64,000 nucleotides of DNA. Source: Methylobacterium terricola. GTDB taxonomy: Bacteria; Pseudomonadota; Alphaproteobacteria; Rhizobiales; Beijerinckiaceae. Below the pieces are notes generated by a model, which saw only the letters and a list, made by a program, of their open reading frames with translations, did not search any database and had not been told where the DNA came from. Within the stretch, counting starts at the first letter, position 1, and every line of letters starts with the position of its first letter. The position numbers and the translations under genes were made by a program. Location of the stretch: positions 124,001 through 188,000 of the forward strand of contig NZ_VDDA01000002.1 in the NCBI RefSeq assembly GCF_006151805.1, written 5' to 3'. Shown here one piece after another: positions 51,227 through 59,700 of this stretch.

Positions 51227-51369
51227 GCGGCCGGCCGGGCGGCGCATCCCGCCCCCGGCCCCCCGCTCCGGCGCGGGGAGGCGAGCCGGCGCCTCACGGA
51301 GGACGAGCGCCCTCCCCCGCTGCCGGGCGTGCAGCCACCCCTCGAACAGCGGACGACGAGGTTCGATCG

Positions 51370-51924
51370 ATGAGCAGTGTGAGCACGAGATGGTCGATCA
51401 TCGACAGCGCGACGGCCGTCCACCGCGTCGAGTGCCAGTCCCTCGCGCAGGACGCCGATGACGGCCCGGCCGACGCGGCCCTGAACGGCCTGGACGACCA
51501 AGTCGTCGGCTACGGGCTCGAAGCCCGGCGCGCCTACGACGAGCTGAAGCGCACCATCGGGCAGGTCGCCGGCCTCCTCATCCTCGCCCAGGCCGGCGGT
51601 CGGCGAGACGCGTTCGACCTGCCGGCCCTGCGCCGGGCGGAGGCCGTCCAGGAGGAGGCGCTCGACCGGGTCCGCCGGCTGGCGGCGCCCGCGCGCCTCG
51701 CCGCGCACCGCCAGCGGATGCTGCGGGCCGCGGAGCTGGCCGGACGGGCGCTGCGGGCGCTCGGCGACGTCGCCATCGTCGCGGGGGAGATCGACCTCAC
51801 ACAGGCCTCGAACGACCTGACCCGCGCCTACGCGGTCCTGCAATCCACCTCCGAAAGCGTGTTCGGCATGACGATGGTGGATTTCCGCCACGCCTGCTGC
51901 ACCTGCGGCGCCATGAAGCGATAA
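51370..51924 (+). CDS. Helical protein of unknown function in the importer operon
   Basis: 184 aa from ATG 51370; the 143-base gap before it holds only GC-rich hairpins (e.g. CCCCGC 51261-51266 with GCGGGG 51273-51278). Contains long Ala/Arg/Glu-rich helices (ALNGLDDQVVGYGLEARRAY, ELAGRALRALGDVAIVAGEI) and ends FRHACCTCGAMKR with three close Cys. No family recognised. Its place between transporter and lactonase-like gene suggests a pathway accessory. Confidence 0.55.
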   Translation: MSSVSTRWSIIDSATAVHRVECQSLAQDADDGPADAALNGLDDQVVGYGLEARRAYDELKRTIGQVAGLLILAQAGGRRDAFDLPALRRAEAVQEEALDRVRRLAAPARLAAHRQRMLRAAELAGRALRALGDVAIVAGEIDLTQASNDLTRAYAVLQSTSESVFGMTMVDFRHACCTCGAMKR

Positions 51925-51937
51925 GAAGGAAAAGACG

Positions 51938-52828
51938 ATGAGCCAATATTCGATCTGGGTTCTCGAATATTCCTACGTGACGAAGTACCATAAGAGCGGC
52001 GTGATCTACGGGGCCCACAACCAGGGCTTCGTGAAGCTGCCCTACTGCTACGTGCTCATCAAGGGCAACGGGCATGTCGCAATGGTCGACATCGGCTACA
52101 ACAACACGGATTACGGCAAGCACCTCGCCGACAAGTTCGGCGTCGAGAACTGGCATTCGCCGCGCGAGGTTCTGGCGGGAGTCGGCGTAAAGCCGGAGGA
52201 GATCGATACGGTCTTCATCACTCACGCTCATTTCGACCATTTCGGCAACGTCGAGGACTTCCCGAATGCGAAGTTCTTCATCCAGGAACGCGAGATTGCG
52301 AAGTGGACCTGGGCGATGTCGCTGCCGGACCGCCTGCGCTGGATGATGACCGCCGTCGATCCGGGCGACATCATCCGGGGCCTGGACCTGGCGCGGCAGA
52401 AGCGTCTCACCTGCGTGAGCGGCGACCTCGCCGACGCGCTTCCGGGGATCGACCTCCACGTCGCGCAGGACAGCCACACCTTCGGCTCGATGTGGGTCAC
52501 CGTGCGCAACGATGCCGCGTCGCGCACCGCCGACAACTGGGTGCTGGCCGGCGACCTCGTCTACGTCTTCGACAACATCGAGGGATCGGGCGCCAACGTC
52601 GACGTCGACACCCTGTACGTGCCGGTCGGCCTCGCCGTCGGCAGCCAGGAGAATCTCGTCATGGCGACCGAGGCGATGATGAAGGAGGTCGATTACGAGG
52701 CCCGCCGCGTCATCCCGATCCATGAGGAGCGGCTGAGCCAGCGGTTCCCCTCGCGCCTGATGGAGAACGGGCTTCTCGTCACCGAAATCTGCCTGGCCGA
52801 CGGCGAGACGTCGAAGGTCGCGTCATAG
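51938..52828 (+). CDS. MBL-fold hydrolase, N-acyl homoserine lactonase-like
   Basis: 296 aa. The dinuclear zinc motif HAHFDH (96-101), a later His in the 'DSHTFGSM' strand, the bridging Asp in VLAGDLVYVFDN and the final His in VIPIHEERLS are all present. Closest in layout to lactonases of the AttM/AhlA type, which open lactone rings. Preceded by AAGGAAAAG. It may hydrolyse an imported or pathway lactone. Confidence 0.75.
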   Translation: MSQYSIWVLEYSYVTKYHKSGVIYGAHNQGFVKLPYCYVLIKGNGHVAMVDIGYNNTDYGKHLADKFGVENWHSPREVLAGVGVKPEEIDTVFITHAHFDHFGNVEDFPNAKFFIQEREIAKWTWAMSLPDRLRWMMTAVDPGDIIRGLDLARQKRLTCVSGDLADALPGIDLHVAQDSHTFGSMWVTVRNDAASRTADNWVLAGDLVYVFDNIEGSGANVDVDTLYVPVGLAVGSQENLVMATEAMMKEVDYEARRVIPIHEERLSQRFPSRLMENGLLVTEICLADGETSKVAS

Positions 52829-52990
52829 TCTGCGCCTCGCGCATGCAGGTCGTCGGACGCAGCCCTCTCGCCGCCTGATCCGATTTCCTGGCCGGACGGC
52901 CTCCGGAGCGTCAGCCATCGCCGAGGTCTCGCGGCCTCGGCGGATCTGCAGCACACCCAATTCGACGCAGCGAAACGCACGCCTCTGCGA

Positions 52991-53006
52991 TTGCATTCGA
53001 ATGCAA
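52991..53006. promoter_or_regulatory. Perfect LacI-type palindrome upstream of the HisD-like gene
   Basis: TTGCATTCGAATGCAA, 16 bases, fully symmetric, 38 bases before ATG 53044. It shares 14 of 16 positions with the importer operator at 46209. It lies in a 215-base gap with no gene, so a second promoter is likely here; no clear -10/-35 pair stood out. Confidence 0.7.
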
Positions 53007-53043
53007 TATCGGTAGGGTGGTCGTGCGGAAAGTGGAGACCCTG

Positions 53044-54351
53044 ATGGAACACTGGATCAAGCGCGGGCAGGACGAGACCGAAGTCGTCGCCGCCGACAAG
53101 AAGGTCCGCGACATCGTCGAGGGCATCCTGGCCGACATCGCCGAGCGTGGCGACGCCGCCGTTCGCGATCTCTCGATCAGGTTCGACAAGTGGGAGCGCG
53201 ACGATTACCGCCTCAGCGACGCCGAGATCGAGGGCTGCCTGTCGCAGCTGAGCAAGCGCGACATCGAGGATATCGAATTCGCGCAGACGCAGGTCCGCAA
53301 CTTCGCGCAGAAGCAGCGCGAATCGATCCTCGACATCGAGGTCGAGACCCTGCCCGGCGTCGTGCTCGGCCACAAGAACATCCCGCTCGGCTCCGCCGGC
53401 TGCTACGTGCCGGGCGGCAAGTACCCGCTGCTGGCCTCGGCCCACATGTCGGTCATCACCGCCAAGGTCGCGGGCGTGCCTCGCGTCATCACGGCGGCGC
53501 CGCCGTTCCACGGCAAGCCGGCCCCGGCCATCGTCGCCGCGCAGCACCTCGCGGGCGCCGACGAGATCTACTGCTTCGGCGGCGTGCAGGCGGTCGCCGC
53601 GATGGCGCTCGGAACCCAGTCCATCGCCCCGGTCGACATCCTGGTCGGTCCCGGCAATGCCTACGTGGCGGAGGCCAAGCGCCAGCTCTTCGGCCGGGTC
53701 GGCATCGACCTGTTCGCCGGCCCGACCGAGACCCTCGTCATCGCCGACGAGAGCGTCGACGGCGAGCTCTGCGCGACCGACTTGCTCGGCCAGGCGGAGC
53801 ACGGCCCCGATTCGCCGGCAATCCTCCTGACCACCTCCGAGGCGCTCGCCCGCGACACGATGCGGGAAATCGAGCGGCTGCTCGAGATCCTGCCGACCGC
53901 CGCGATCGCCCGCCAGGCCTGGGAGACGCACGGCGCGGTCTGCGTCGTCGAGAGCGACGAGGAGATGGTGCGGGTCGCCGACCGGATCGCCTCCGAGCAC
54001 GTCCAGGTCATGACCCGCGACCCGGACTACTTCCTGGCCAACATGCGCAACTACGGCGCCCTGTTCCTCGGCCCGCGCACCAACGTCGCCTACGGCGACA
54101 AGGCGATCGGCACGAACCACACGCTGCCGACCAAGAAGGCGGCGCGCTACACCGGTGGTCTCTGGGTCGGCAAATTCCTGAAGAACTGCACCTACCAGCG
54201 CGTGACGACCGACGAGGCCTCGGCGCTGGTGGGCAGCTACTGCTCGCGCCTGTGCGCGCTCGAGGGCTTCGTCGGCCACGGCGAGCAGGCCAACATCCGC
54301 GTCCGGCGCTATGGCGGCCGCAACGTGCCCTACGGCGGCGTCGCGGAGTAA
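53044..54351 (+). CDS. HisD-family zinc dehydrogenase (non-biosynthetic)
   Basis: 435 aa from ATG 53044. Zinc and catalytic residues of histidinol dehydrogenase are conserved: Q250 and H253 ([11 protein letters not shown]), E318-H319 (ASEHVQV), D352 ([14 protein letters not shown]), H412 (EGFVGHGE). The region [20 protein letters not shown] is like the sulfopropanediol dehydrogenase (HpsN) branch rather than HisD of histidine synthesis, and there are no his genes nearby. It would oxidise an alcohol group, NAD-dependent. Exact substrate unknown. Confidence 0.8.
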   Translation: MEHWIKRGQDETEVVAADKKVRDIVEGILADIAERGDAAVRDLSIRFDKWERDDYRLSDAEIEGCLSQLSKRDIEDIEFAQTQVRNFAQKQRESILDIEVETLPGVVLGHKNIPLGSAGCYVPGGKYPLLASAHMSVITAKVAGVPRVITAAPPFHGKPAPAIVAAQHLAGADEIYCFGGVQAVAAMALGTQSIAPVDILVGPGNAYVAEAKRQLFGRVGIDLFAGPTETLVIADESVDGELCATDLLGQAEHGPDSPAILLTTSEALARDTMREIERLLEILPTAAIARQAWETHGAVCVVESDEEMVRVADRIASEHVQVMTRDPDYFLANMRNYGALFLGPRTNVAYGDKAIGTNHTLPTKKAARYTGGLWVGKFLKNCTYQRVTTDEASALVGSYCSRLCALEGFVGHGEQANIRVRRYGGRNVPYGGVAE

Positions 54352-54359
54352 GTCGCGCC

Positions 54360-55346
54360 ATGGCCAACATCACCTCGGCCACGGCCAACGCGGACGGCCG
54401 GATCGCCGTCGTCGGAACCGGGCTGGTGGGCAGCGGCTGGGCGATCGTGTTCGCCCGCGCCGGCCTCGCCGTCAGCCTCTACGATGCGGTGCCGGGCGCG
54501 GCCGAGCGGGCCCGGGCCCTCATCGGCGAGCGCCTGGGCGACCTCGAGGCGGTGGGCCTGGTCGAGGATCCGGCGGCCATCCACGCCCGCGTCGTCGTGG
54601 CCGACAGCCTCGCCGACGCGCTCTCCGGCGCGCTCTACGTCCAGGAGAGCGTCCTCGAGCGCGTCGACGTGAAGACCGCGCTGATGAGCGAGATCGACGC
54701 CGTCATCGGGCCCGAGACCTGGGTCGGCAGCTCGTCCTCGGGCATCGGCGCCTCGCTGTTCACCGCGCACGTCGCCTGCCGGGCACGCTGCCTCGTCGCC
54801 CATCCGCTCAACCCGCCTTATCTGGCGCCGATCGTCGAGCTCGTCCCTGCCCCGTGGACGGCGCCGGAGACGGTGCGGGGCGTGCGCGGCCTGATGGAGC
54901 GGGTGGGGCAGTCGCCCGTCGAGATGACCCGCGAAGCGGAGGGCTTCATCCTCAACCGCCTGCAGGGCGTGCTGCTGATGGAGGCCTGGCGGCTCGTCGA
55001 GCAGGGTCTCGCGACGGCCGAGGACGTCGACAAGACGGTCTCGCAGGGGCTCGGGCTGCGCTGGGCCTTCATGGGTCCGTTCGAGACCATCGACCTCAAC
55101 GCGCCGGGCGGCGTCGCCGATTACGCCCGGCGCCTCGGCGGCCTCTACCAGAGCATCGCCGCCTCGACGGATCAGCACCGGACCTGGGACGAGCCGCTGA
55201 TCGCCACGGTGGAGGCGCAGCGCCGGGCAGTCCTGCCGGCGGCGGAGCTGAGTGCGCGCAGCGCGTGGCGCGACCGCCGCCTGATGGCGCTCGCCCTGCA
55301 CAAGCGTGAGATGGAAGCGGCTGACATGAAGGAGGAGAGCCGATGA
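54360..55346 (+). CDS. 3-hydroxyacid dehydrogenase, CRYL1/gulonate dehydrogenase-like
   Basis: 328 aa from ATG 54360. NAD-binding GTGLVGSGW (19-27); catalytic region SSSSGIGASLF (~124-134) and VAHPLNPPYLAPIVELVP (H148), which resembles lambda-crystallin/L-gulonate 3-dehydrogenase more than fatty-acid enzymes. No CoA-ligase or hydratase genes are near, so a free hydroxyacid is the likelier substrate. The stop overlaps the SDR start. Confidence 0.75.
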   Translation: MANITSATANADGRIAVVGTGLVGSGWAIVFARAGLAVSLYDAVPGAAERARALIGERLGDLEAVGLVEDPAAIHARVVVADSLADALSGALYVQESVLERVDVKTALMSEIDAVIGPETWVGSSSSGIGASLFTAHVACRARCLVAHPLNPPYLAPIVELVPAPWTAPETVRGVRGLMERVGQSPVEMTREAEGFILNRLQGVLLMEAWRLVEQGLATAEDVDKTVSQGLGLRWAFMGPFETIDLNAPGGVADYARRLGGLYQSIAASTDQHRTWDEPLIATVEAQRRAVLPAAELSARSAWRDRRLMALALHKREMEAADMKEESR

Positions 55347-56116
55347 GCACCGTCGCGCTGCCCCGCACGCCTTCGCTCCGCCTCGACGGGCGGCGGGCGC
55401 TCGTCACCGGGGCGGGCCGCGGCATCGGCCTCGCGGCCGCCGCCGCGCTGGCTCAGGCCGGCGCCCACGTCACGCTCATGGCCCGGACGGCCAGCGAGAT
55501 CGAGGCGGCGGCGGCCGCGATTGTCGCCGAGGGTGGGTCTGCCGACGCCCTCGCGCTCGACGTCGCCGATCCGGCGACCATGCGCGATGCGCTCGCCGCC
55601 CGGGAGGTCTTCGACATCCTCGTGAACAATGCCGGCACCAATCGGCCAGCCTCGTTCGTCGACGTCACGGTCGAGGATTTCGATGCGGTGCTGGGCCTCA
55701 ACGTCCGCTCGGCCTTCTTCGTCGCGCAGGCGGTGGCGCGGCGTCTGATCGAGGCCGGCCGGCCGGGCTCGATCATCAACATGTCGTCGCAAATGGGGCA
55801 TGTCGGCGGGGCGCGCCGGACCGTCTACTGCGCGTCCAAGCACGCGATCGAAGGGCTGACCAAAGCGATGGCGATCGACCTCGCCCCGCATCGCATCCGC
55901 GTCAACTCGCTCTGCCCGACCTTCATCGAGACACCGATGACGAAGCCGTTCTTCGAGTCTCCGACGTTCCGCAACGACGTTCTGGCCAAGATCAAGCTCG
56001 GGCGTGTCGGTCAGGTCGAGGATCTGATGGGCATGATCGTCCTGCTCGCCGGGGATGCGGCCGCATTGATGACCGGCTCCTCGACGGTCATCGACGGGGG
56101 GTGGACCGCCGAGTGA
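55343..56116 (+). CDS. Short-chain dehydrogenase/reductase (SDR)
   Basis: 257 aa. Classical SDR: TGAGRGIG (22-29), NNAG (95-98), Ser148/149, Y162-x3-K166 in VYCASKHAIEG, PG-like segment replaced by SLCPTFIETPM. Overlaps the upstream gene by four bases (ATGA). Last gene of the HisD-like unit; it probably carries out a redox step on the same substrate series. Confidence 0.82.
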   Translation: MSTVALPRTPSLRLDGRRALVTGAGRGIGLAAAAALAQAGAHVTLMARTASEIEAAAAAIVAEGGSADALALDVADPATMRDALAAREVFDILVNNAGTNRPASFVDVTVEDFDAVLGLNVRSAFFVAQAVARRLIEAGRPGSIINMSSQMGHVGGARRTVYCASKHAIEGLTKAMAIDLAPHRIRVNSLCPTFIETPMTKPFFESPTFRNDVLAKIKLGRVGQVEDLMGMIVLLAGDAAALMTGSSTVIDGGWTAE

Positions 56117-56485
56117 ACCGCGCGGGCTGCCGAAACCCGATATGTCTCTTCGGCAGTCTGCCTTTGCTCTCTTCGATTGAATCGATATAGGGCAGCCTGC
56201 CGAGAGAGTAGCGGTCGAGTTTCAGATCGCCGGTTGGTCGGTTGGTCTTGATATTCTGGATTTGTCGGGTTTCCCGTTGTCGAGGTGGAGAACGCAGCCC
56301 GCGGCACGGCCATTGCGGTACGCCGCGGTCCTGGCGGCGATCCTGCGCAACGCCGCGGGCGAGCGAATGGCGCACCACGTTTCGCTCCTGTCGAAGGGCA
56401 TCGCCGACTCCCTGCACTGCGTCAGGTCGTCGGGCCATACCGCCCTGTTCAAGGACGAGACCTGACACGCATCTCGGCTTCATGC
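56117..56485. other. Intergenic region between SDR and second LacI gene
   Basis: 369 bases between convergent genes. It has a short tandem CGGTTGGTCGGTTGGTC (56232-56248) and some open frames, but none with a credible start or recognisable protein. It could contain decayed coding sequence. Confidence 0.4.
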
Positions 56486-57496
56486 CTACCGGCCTTTCGG
56501 TCCGCTCGAGCCGCGCTCGATGAGCCGGCCGCGCAGGGAGATCGTCTCGTCGGGCAAACCCTTGTCCCGCATGCGCGCCTGCAGGAGATCGAGGCCGCGC
56601 CCGATCATCGCGACGACCGGCTGCTCCACCGTGGTCAGGTCGTAGATCGGCCGCGCCGATTGCGGCAGGCCGTCGAACCCCACGACGGCGATGTCCTGCC
56701 CGATCCGAACGCCGGCGAGGCGCAGGGCGTCGAGCACGCCCCAGGCCATGATGTCGCTGACGGCGTAGACCGAGTCCGGCCGCTCCGCCGCCGGTAGGGC
56801 CGCGATGTGCCGCCCCGCCTCGAAGCCGCCCTCGTAGGTCGACCGGCCGTCGAGGCGCAAGCTCGGCGGATAACCGGCGGATTGCATGAAGGTGGTGAAG
56901 CCGGCGTCGCGTTCGCGCGCCGTCGACGAGGCGGCGGAGGTGCGCACCAGCGCAGTCCGGCGCCGGCCGGAGCGCAGCAGCAATTCTCCAAGCTGCACCG
57001 AGCCGAAGGCGTTGTCGCAGACGACCGCGCAGGTATCGGCTTGCGCGACGCGGTTGACCATGACCACCGGCACGCCGTTCGCCGTGCACACCGCGCCGAC
57101 ATGCGAGGGCAGGTCGACGGAGCTGATGAGGCAGCCATCGACCTGATACTGCAGCAGGGCATCCGCCATGCTGTTCTCGACCGGCCCCGGTCCGGCATGG
57201 ATGATCAGGAGCCGCATGCCCCGCTCGCCGATCTGGCGCACCGCCTCGTAGAGCAGCTCGGCATAGAACGGATTGGTGCCCGGCCCGAGGACGACCCCGA
57301 CGAGGCCGCTCTGGCCCGAGGACAGCGCGCGCGCGGAGGCGTAGGGCGTGTAGCCGAGCTCCTGCGCCACCCGGGCGATCCGTGCCCGCGTCTCCGGCGA
57401 GATGCGCTTGTCCCCCTTGAGTGCGCGCGAGATCGTCGACGCCGCCACCCCGGCCGCCTCCGCCACGGTGACGATCGTGGGTCTCTTCTCGCTCAT
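56486..57496 (-). CDS. LacI-family transcriptional repressor of the monooxygenase unit
   Basis: 336 aa from ATG 57496; further in-frame codons upstream would span its own operator. HTH at ~8-27 (TIVTVAEAAGVAASTISRAL), hinge YASARALSSGQSGLV, and a periplasmic-binding-like effector domain (GCLISSVDLPSHVGAVC, AVVGFDGLPQSARPIYDLT). Divergent from the monooxygenase operon. Confidence 0.85.
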   Translation of the reverse strand: MSEKRPTIVTVAEAAGVAASTISRALKGDKRISPETRARIARVAQELGYTPYASARALSSGQSGLVGVVLGPGTNPFYAELLYEAVRQIGERGMRLLIIHAGPGPVENSMADALLQYQVDGCLISSVDLPSHVGAVCTANGVPVVMVNRVAQADTCAVVCDNAFGSVQLGELLLRSGRRRTALVRTSAASSTARERDAGFTTFMQSAGYPPSLRLDGRSTYEGGFEAGRHIAALPAAERPDSVYAVSDIMAWGVLDALRLAGVRIGQDIAVVGFDGLPQSARPIYDLTTVEQPVVAMIGRGLDLLQARMRDKGLPDETISLRGRLIERGSSGPKGR

Positions 57497-57523
57497 CGAC
57501 GGCCTCGTTTCATCAGTCAGATA

Positions 57524-57657
57524 TGCGCAAAAATTTGCGCATTGCGTTGCGCTGCAAAACAACAAATCGAGCAGAATTGCGAGAGAAATCGCGCATCCAG
57601 CGTTGACGCTCTCCCAGCCTAAGACTAAATCTGGCGAAGAGCTGAGCAAACGTTTGC
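57524..57657. promoter_or_regulatory. Operators and promoter between LacI-2 and monooxygenase genes
   Basis: TGCGCAAA-AA-TTTGCGCA (57524-57541) lies 28 bases before the LacI ATG; GCAAACGTTTGC (57646-57657) precedes the monooxygenase GTG by ~70 bases. Both share the LacI-family GCAAA half-site. A candidate rightward promoter, TTGACG (57603-57608) to TAAATC (57626-57631) at 17 bases, would place the second operator just downstream of the transcription start. Confidence 0.65.
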
Positions 57658-57726
57658 GCAAAAGTGGGCACTACGACCCGCGGCGGAACGGGCCGGCGAC
57701 GTCGCAACGAACAGGGAGTCCGCCGG

Positions 57727-59097
57727 GTGAGCGACAAGCGCCAGATCAAGATGGTCGGATTCATGCAAGCGCAGAACTGCTCGATCGCGCCGGGTTCCTG
57801 GCGGCATCCGGGCAGCGCCGCGGACTTCACGACCCCGGAGTATTTCCAGCGCCTGGCCCGGGTCATGGAGGAGGGCAAGTTCCACCTCACCTTCTTCGAC
57901 GACCGGCTGGCCATGCCGGATATCTACGCCGACGACTACCGGGACGCTGTCGCGAACGGGGTGCGCGTCGTCAAGATGGACCCGTTCTGCATCCTCACGA
58001 TGATGGCGGCGGTGACCACCCGGCTCGGGGTCGGGGTCACGTATTCCACGACCTACTACGAGCCGTTCCATGTCGCGCGTCTGTTCGGGACCCTCGACCT
58101 GATGAGCAAGGGCCGGGCGGCCTGGAACGTCGTGACCTCGCTCAACAATTCCGAAGCGGCGAATTTCGGCCGCACCGAGCACCTGCCGCACGACCTGCGC
58201 TACGACCGTGCCGACGAGTTCATGGAGGTCGTGCTCGGCCTCTGGGACAGCTGGGAGGACGGCGCCCTCCTCGTCGACAAGGAGACGGGCCGCTTCGCCG
58301 ATCCGGCCAAGGTCCATGCCCTGCGCCACGAGGGGCGGTACTTCTCGGCCAAGGGCCCCCTGCCGGTGCCGCGCTCGCCGCAGGGGCATCCGGTCCTGAT
58401 CCAGGCCGGGCAGAGCGGGCGCGGCCGCTCCTTCGCGGGCCGCTGGGGCGAGCTGATCTTCGTCGTCTACCCGAACCTCGCCGCCGGCCAGAAGCAGTAC
58501 CGCGACCTCAAGGACGCGGTCGCGGCGGCGGGACGCGATCCCAACAGCGTCAGCGTGTGCCCGGCCTGCTACGTCGTCGTCGGCGACAGCCAGGCCGCCG
58601 CGGAGGAGCAGCGCGAGTACCTGCGCGCGCTGGCCAAGCCCGTCGATGCCGTGGTGCTGCTCTCCGAGGCGCTGAACTTCGACTTCGCCTCCAAGGACCC
58701 GGATTCCGAGTTCACCGACGAGGACCTGAAGCGGCTGTCCTGGAGCGGCTTTCGCGACCGCGTCGTGGCGCTCAGCGGCAAGCCGAACCCGACCGTGCGC
58801 GACTTCGTCCACTTCTCGGGCCGCGGCACGATCGGCGAGTTCCCGATCTTCTGCGGCACGGCGAAGACCGTCGCCGACCAGATGGAGGAGTGGTTCGAAG
58901 GCGGCGCCTGCGACGGCTTCGTCCTCGCCGCCACCCACACGCCGGGCGCCTTCGAGGACTTCACCCGCTACGTCGTGCCCGAACTCCAGCGGCGCGGCCT
59001 CTACCACAAGGACTATGCCGGCACGACGCTCAGGGAGAATCTCGGGCTCGAGCGTCCCCTTGCCGGCGACTGGCGCAAGGAGGGCCGTCCGTCGTGA
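57727..59097 (+). CDS. FMN-dependent monooxygenase, NtaA/SnaA/DszA class
   Basis: 456 aa from GTG 57727. Opening QIKMVGFMQAQNCSIAPGSW, then LTFFDDRLAMPD, GVGVTYSTTYYEPFHVARLF, AAWNVVTSLNNSEAANFG and HEGRYFSAKGPLPVPRSPQG are hallmarks of the NTA-monooxygenase group of flavin-dependent luciferase-like enzymes. They need FMNH2 from a partner reductase, encoded next. Substrates in the group are N- or S-containing or carboxylated compounds; the one here is unknown. Confidence 0.85.
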   Translation: MSDKRQIKMVGFMQAQNCSIAPGSWRHPGSAADFTTPEYFQRLARVMEEGKFHLTFFDDRLAMPDIYADDYRDAVANGVRVVKMDPFCILTMMAAVTTRLGVGVTYSTTYYEPFHVARLFGTLDLMSKGRAAWNVVTSLNNSEAANFGRTEHLPHDLRYDRADEFMEVVLGLWDSWEDGALLVDKETGRFADPAKVHALRHEGRYFSAKGPLPVPRSPQGHPVLIQAGQSGRGRSFAGRWGELIFVVYPNLAAGQKQYRDLKDAVAAAGRDPNSVSVCPACYVVVGDSQAAAEEQREYLRALAKPVDAVVLLSEALNFDFASKDPDSEFTDEDLKRLSWSGFRDRVVALSGKPNPTVRDFVHFSGRGTIGEFPIFCGTAKTVADQMEEWFEGGACDGFVLAATHTPGAFEDFTRYVVPELQRRGLYHKDYAGTTLRENLGLERPLAGDWRKEGRPS

Positions 59098-59645
59098 ATG
59101 CACTGCTCAAGCCGAACCGGTTCGAGGGCACGCCCCTCGTCGACCCCGCGGAGTTCCGCCGCTGCATGCGCACCGTGCCCGGCGCCGTCGCGGTCATCAC
59201 CTGCGGCGAGCCCGGGTCCCGCACCGGGCTCACCGCGACGGCGGTCTGCTCGCTCACCGACGCGCCGCCGACGCTGCTCGCCTGCGTGAACGGCACGGCC
59301 AGCGCGCATCCGGTGATCTGCCGGACCGGGCGCTTCGCCGTCAACATCCTGTCCGAGGCGGATCTCGAACTCGCCGGGCGGTTCGCGGGTCGGGCCGGCA
59401 TCAAGGGCGAGGACCGCTTCGAGGGGCTCGCCTGCACCCAGGCGCCGGGCGGCTCGCCGATCCTCGCCGGCGCCCTGGCGAGCTTCGACTGCGCGCTCGA
59501 GGCCGAGCACCGCTACGGCACCCACTCGGTGTTCATCGGCCGCGTCCTCTCGGCCGCGACCGACCCGACGCGGCCTCCCCTCCTCTACCTCGACGGCCGC
59601 TTCGGCACCTTCGCCGAGGATGCCGTGCAGGGTGCATCACGATGA
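59094..59645 (+). CDS. Flavin reductase, partner of the monooxygenase
   Basis: 183 aa from GTG 59094, overlapping the monooxygenase stop (GTGA). FMN-binding split-barrel pattern: FRRCMRTVPGAVAVITCGEP, GLTATAVCSLTDAPPTLLAC, RFAVNILSEADLELAGRFAG, FDCALEAEHRYGTHSVFIGR. Supplies reduced FMN. Confidence 0.85.
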   Translation: MNALLKPNRFEGTPLVDPAEFRRCMRTVPGAVAVITCGEPGSRTGLTATAVCSLTDAPPTLLACVNGTASAHPVICRTGRFAVNILSEADLELAGRFAGRAGIKGEDRFEGLACTQAPGGSPILAGALASFDCALEAEHRYGTHSVFIGRVLSAATDPTRPPLLYLDGRFGTFAEDAVQGASR

Positions 59646-59700
59646 GTCCGCCAAGACGGTTTCGGCCTGATCCCGCATCGTTGAAGTCCAGGAGCGCCTC

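Noticed and set aside
53190..54359. Open frame upstream of the CRYL1-like gene as a giant fusion protein
   Set aside because: It is simply the GC-rich alternative frame within the HisD-like gene; ATG 54360 starts the recognisable Rossmann domain.
56232..56248. Tandem CGGTTGGT copies as a possible regulatory repeat or IS end
   Set aside because: Only two short copies, no partner inverted repeat or target duplication nearby.
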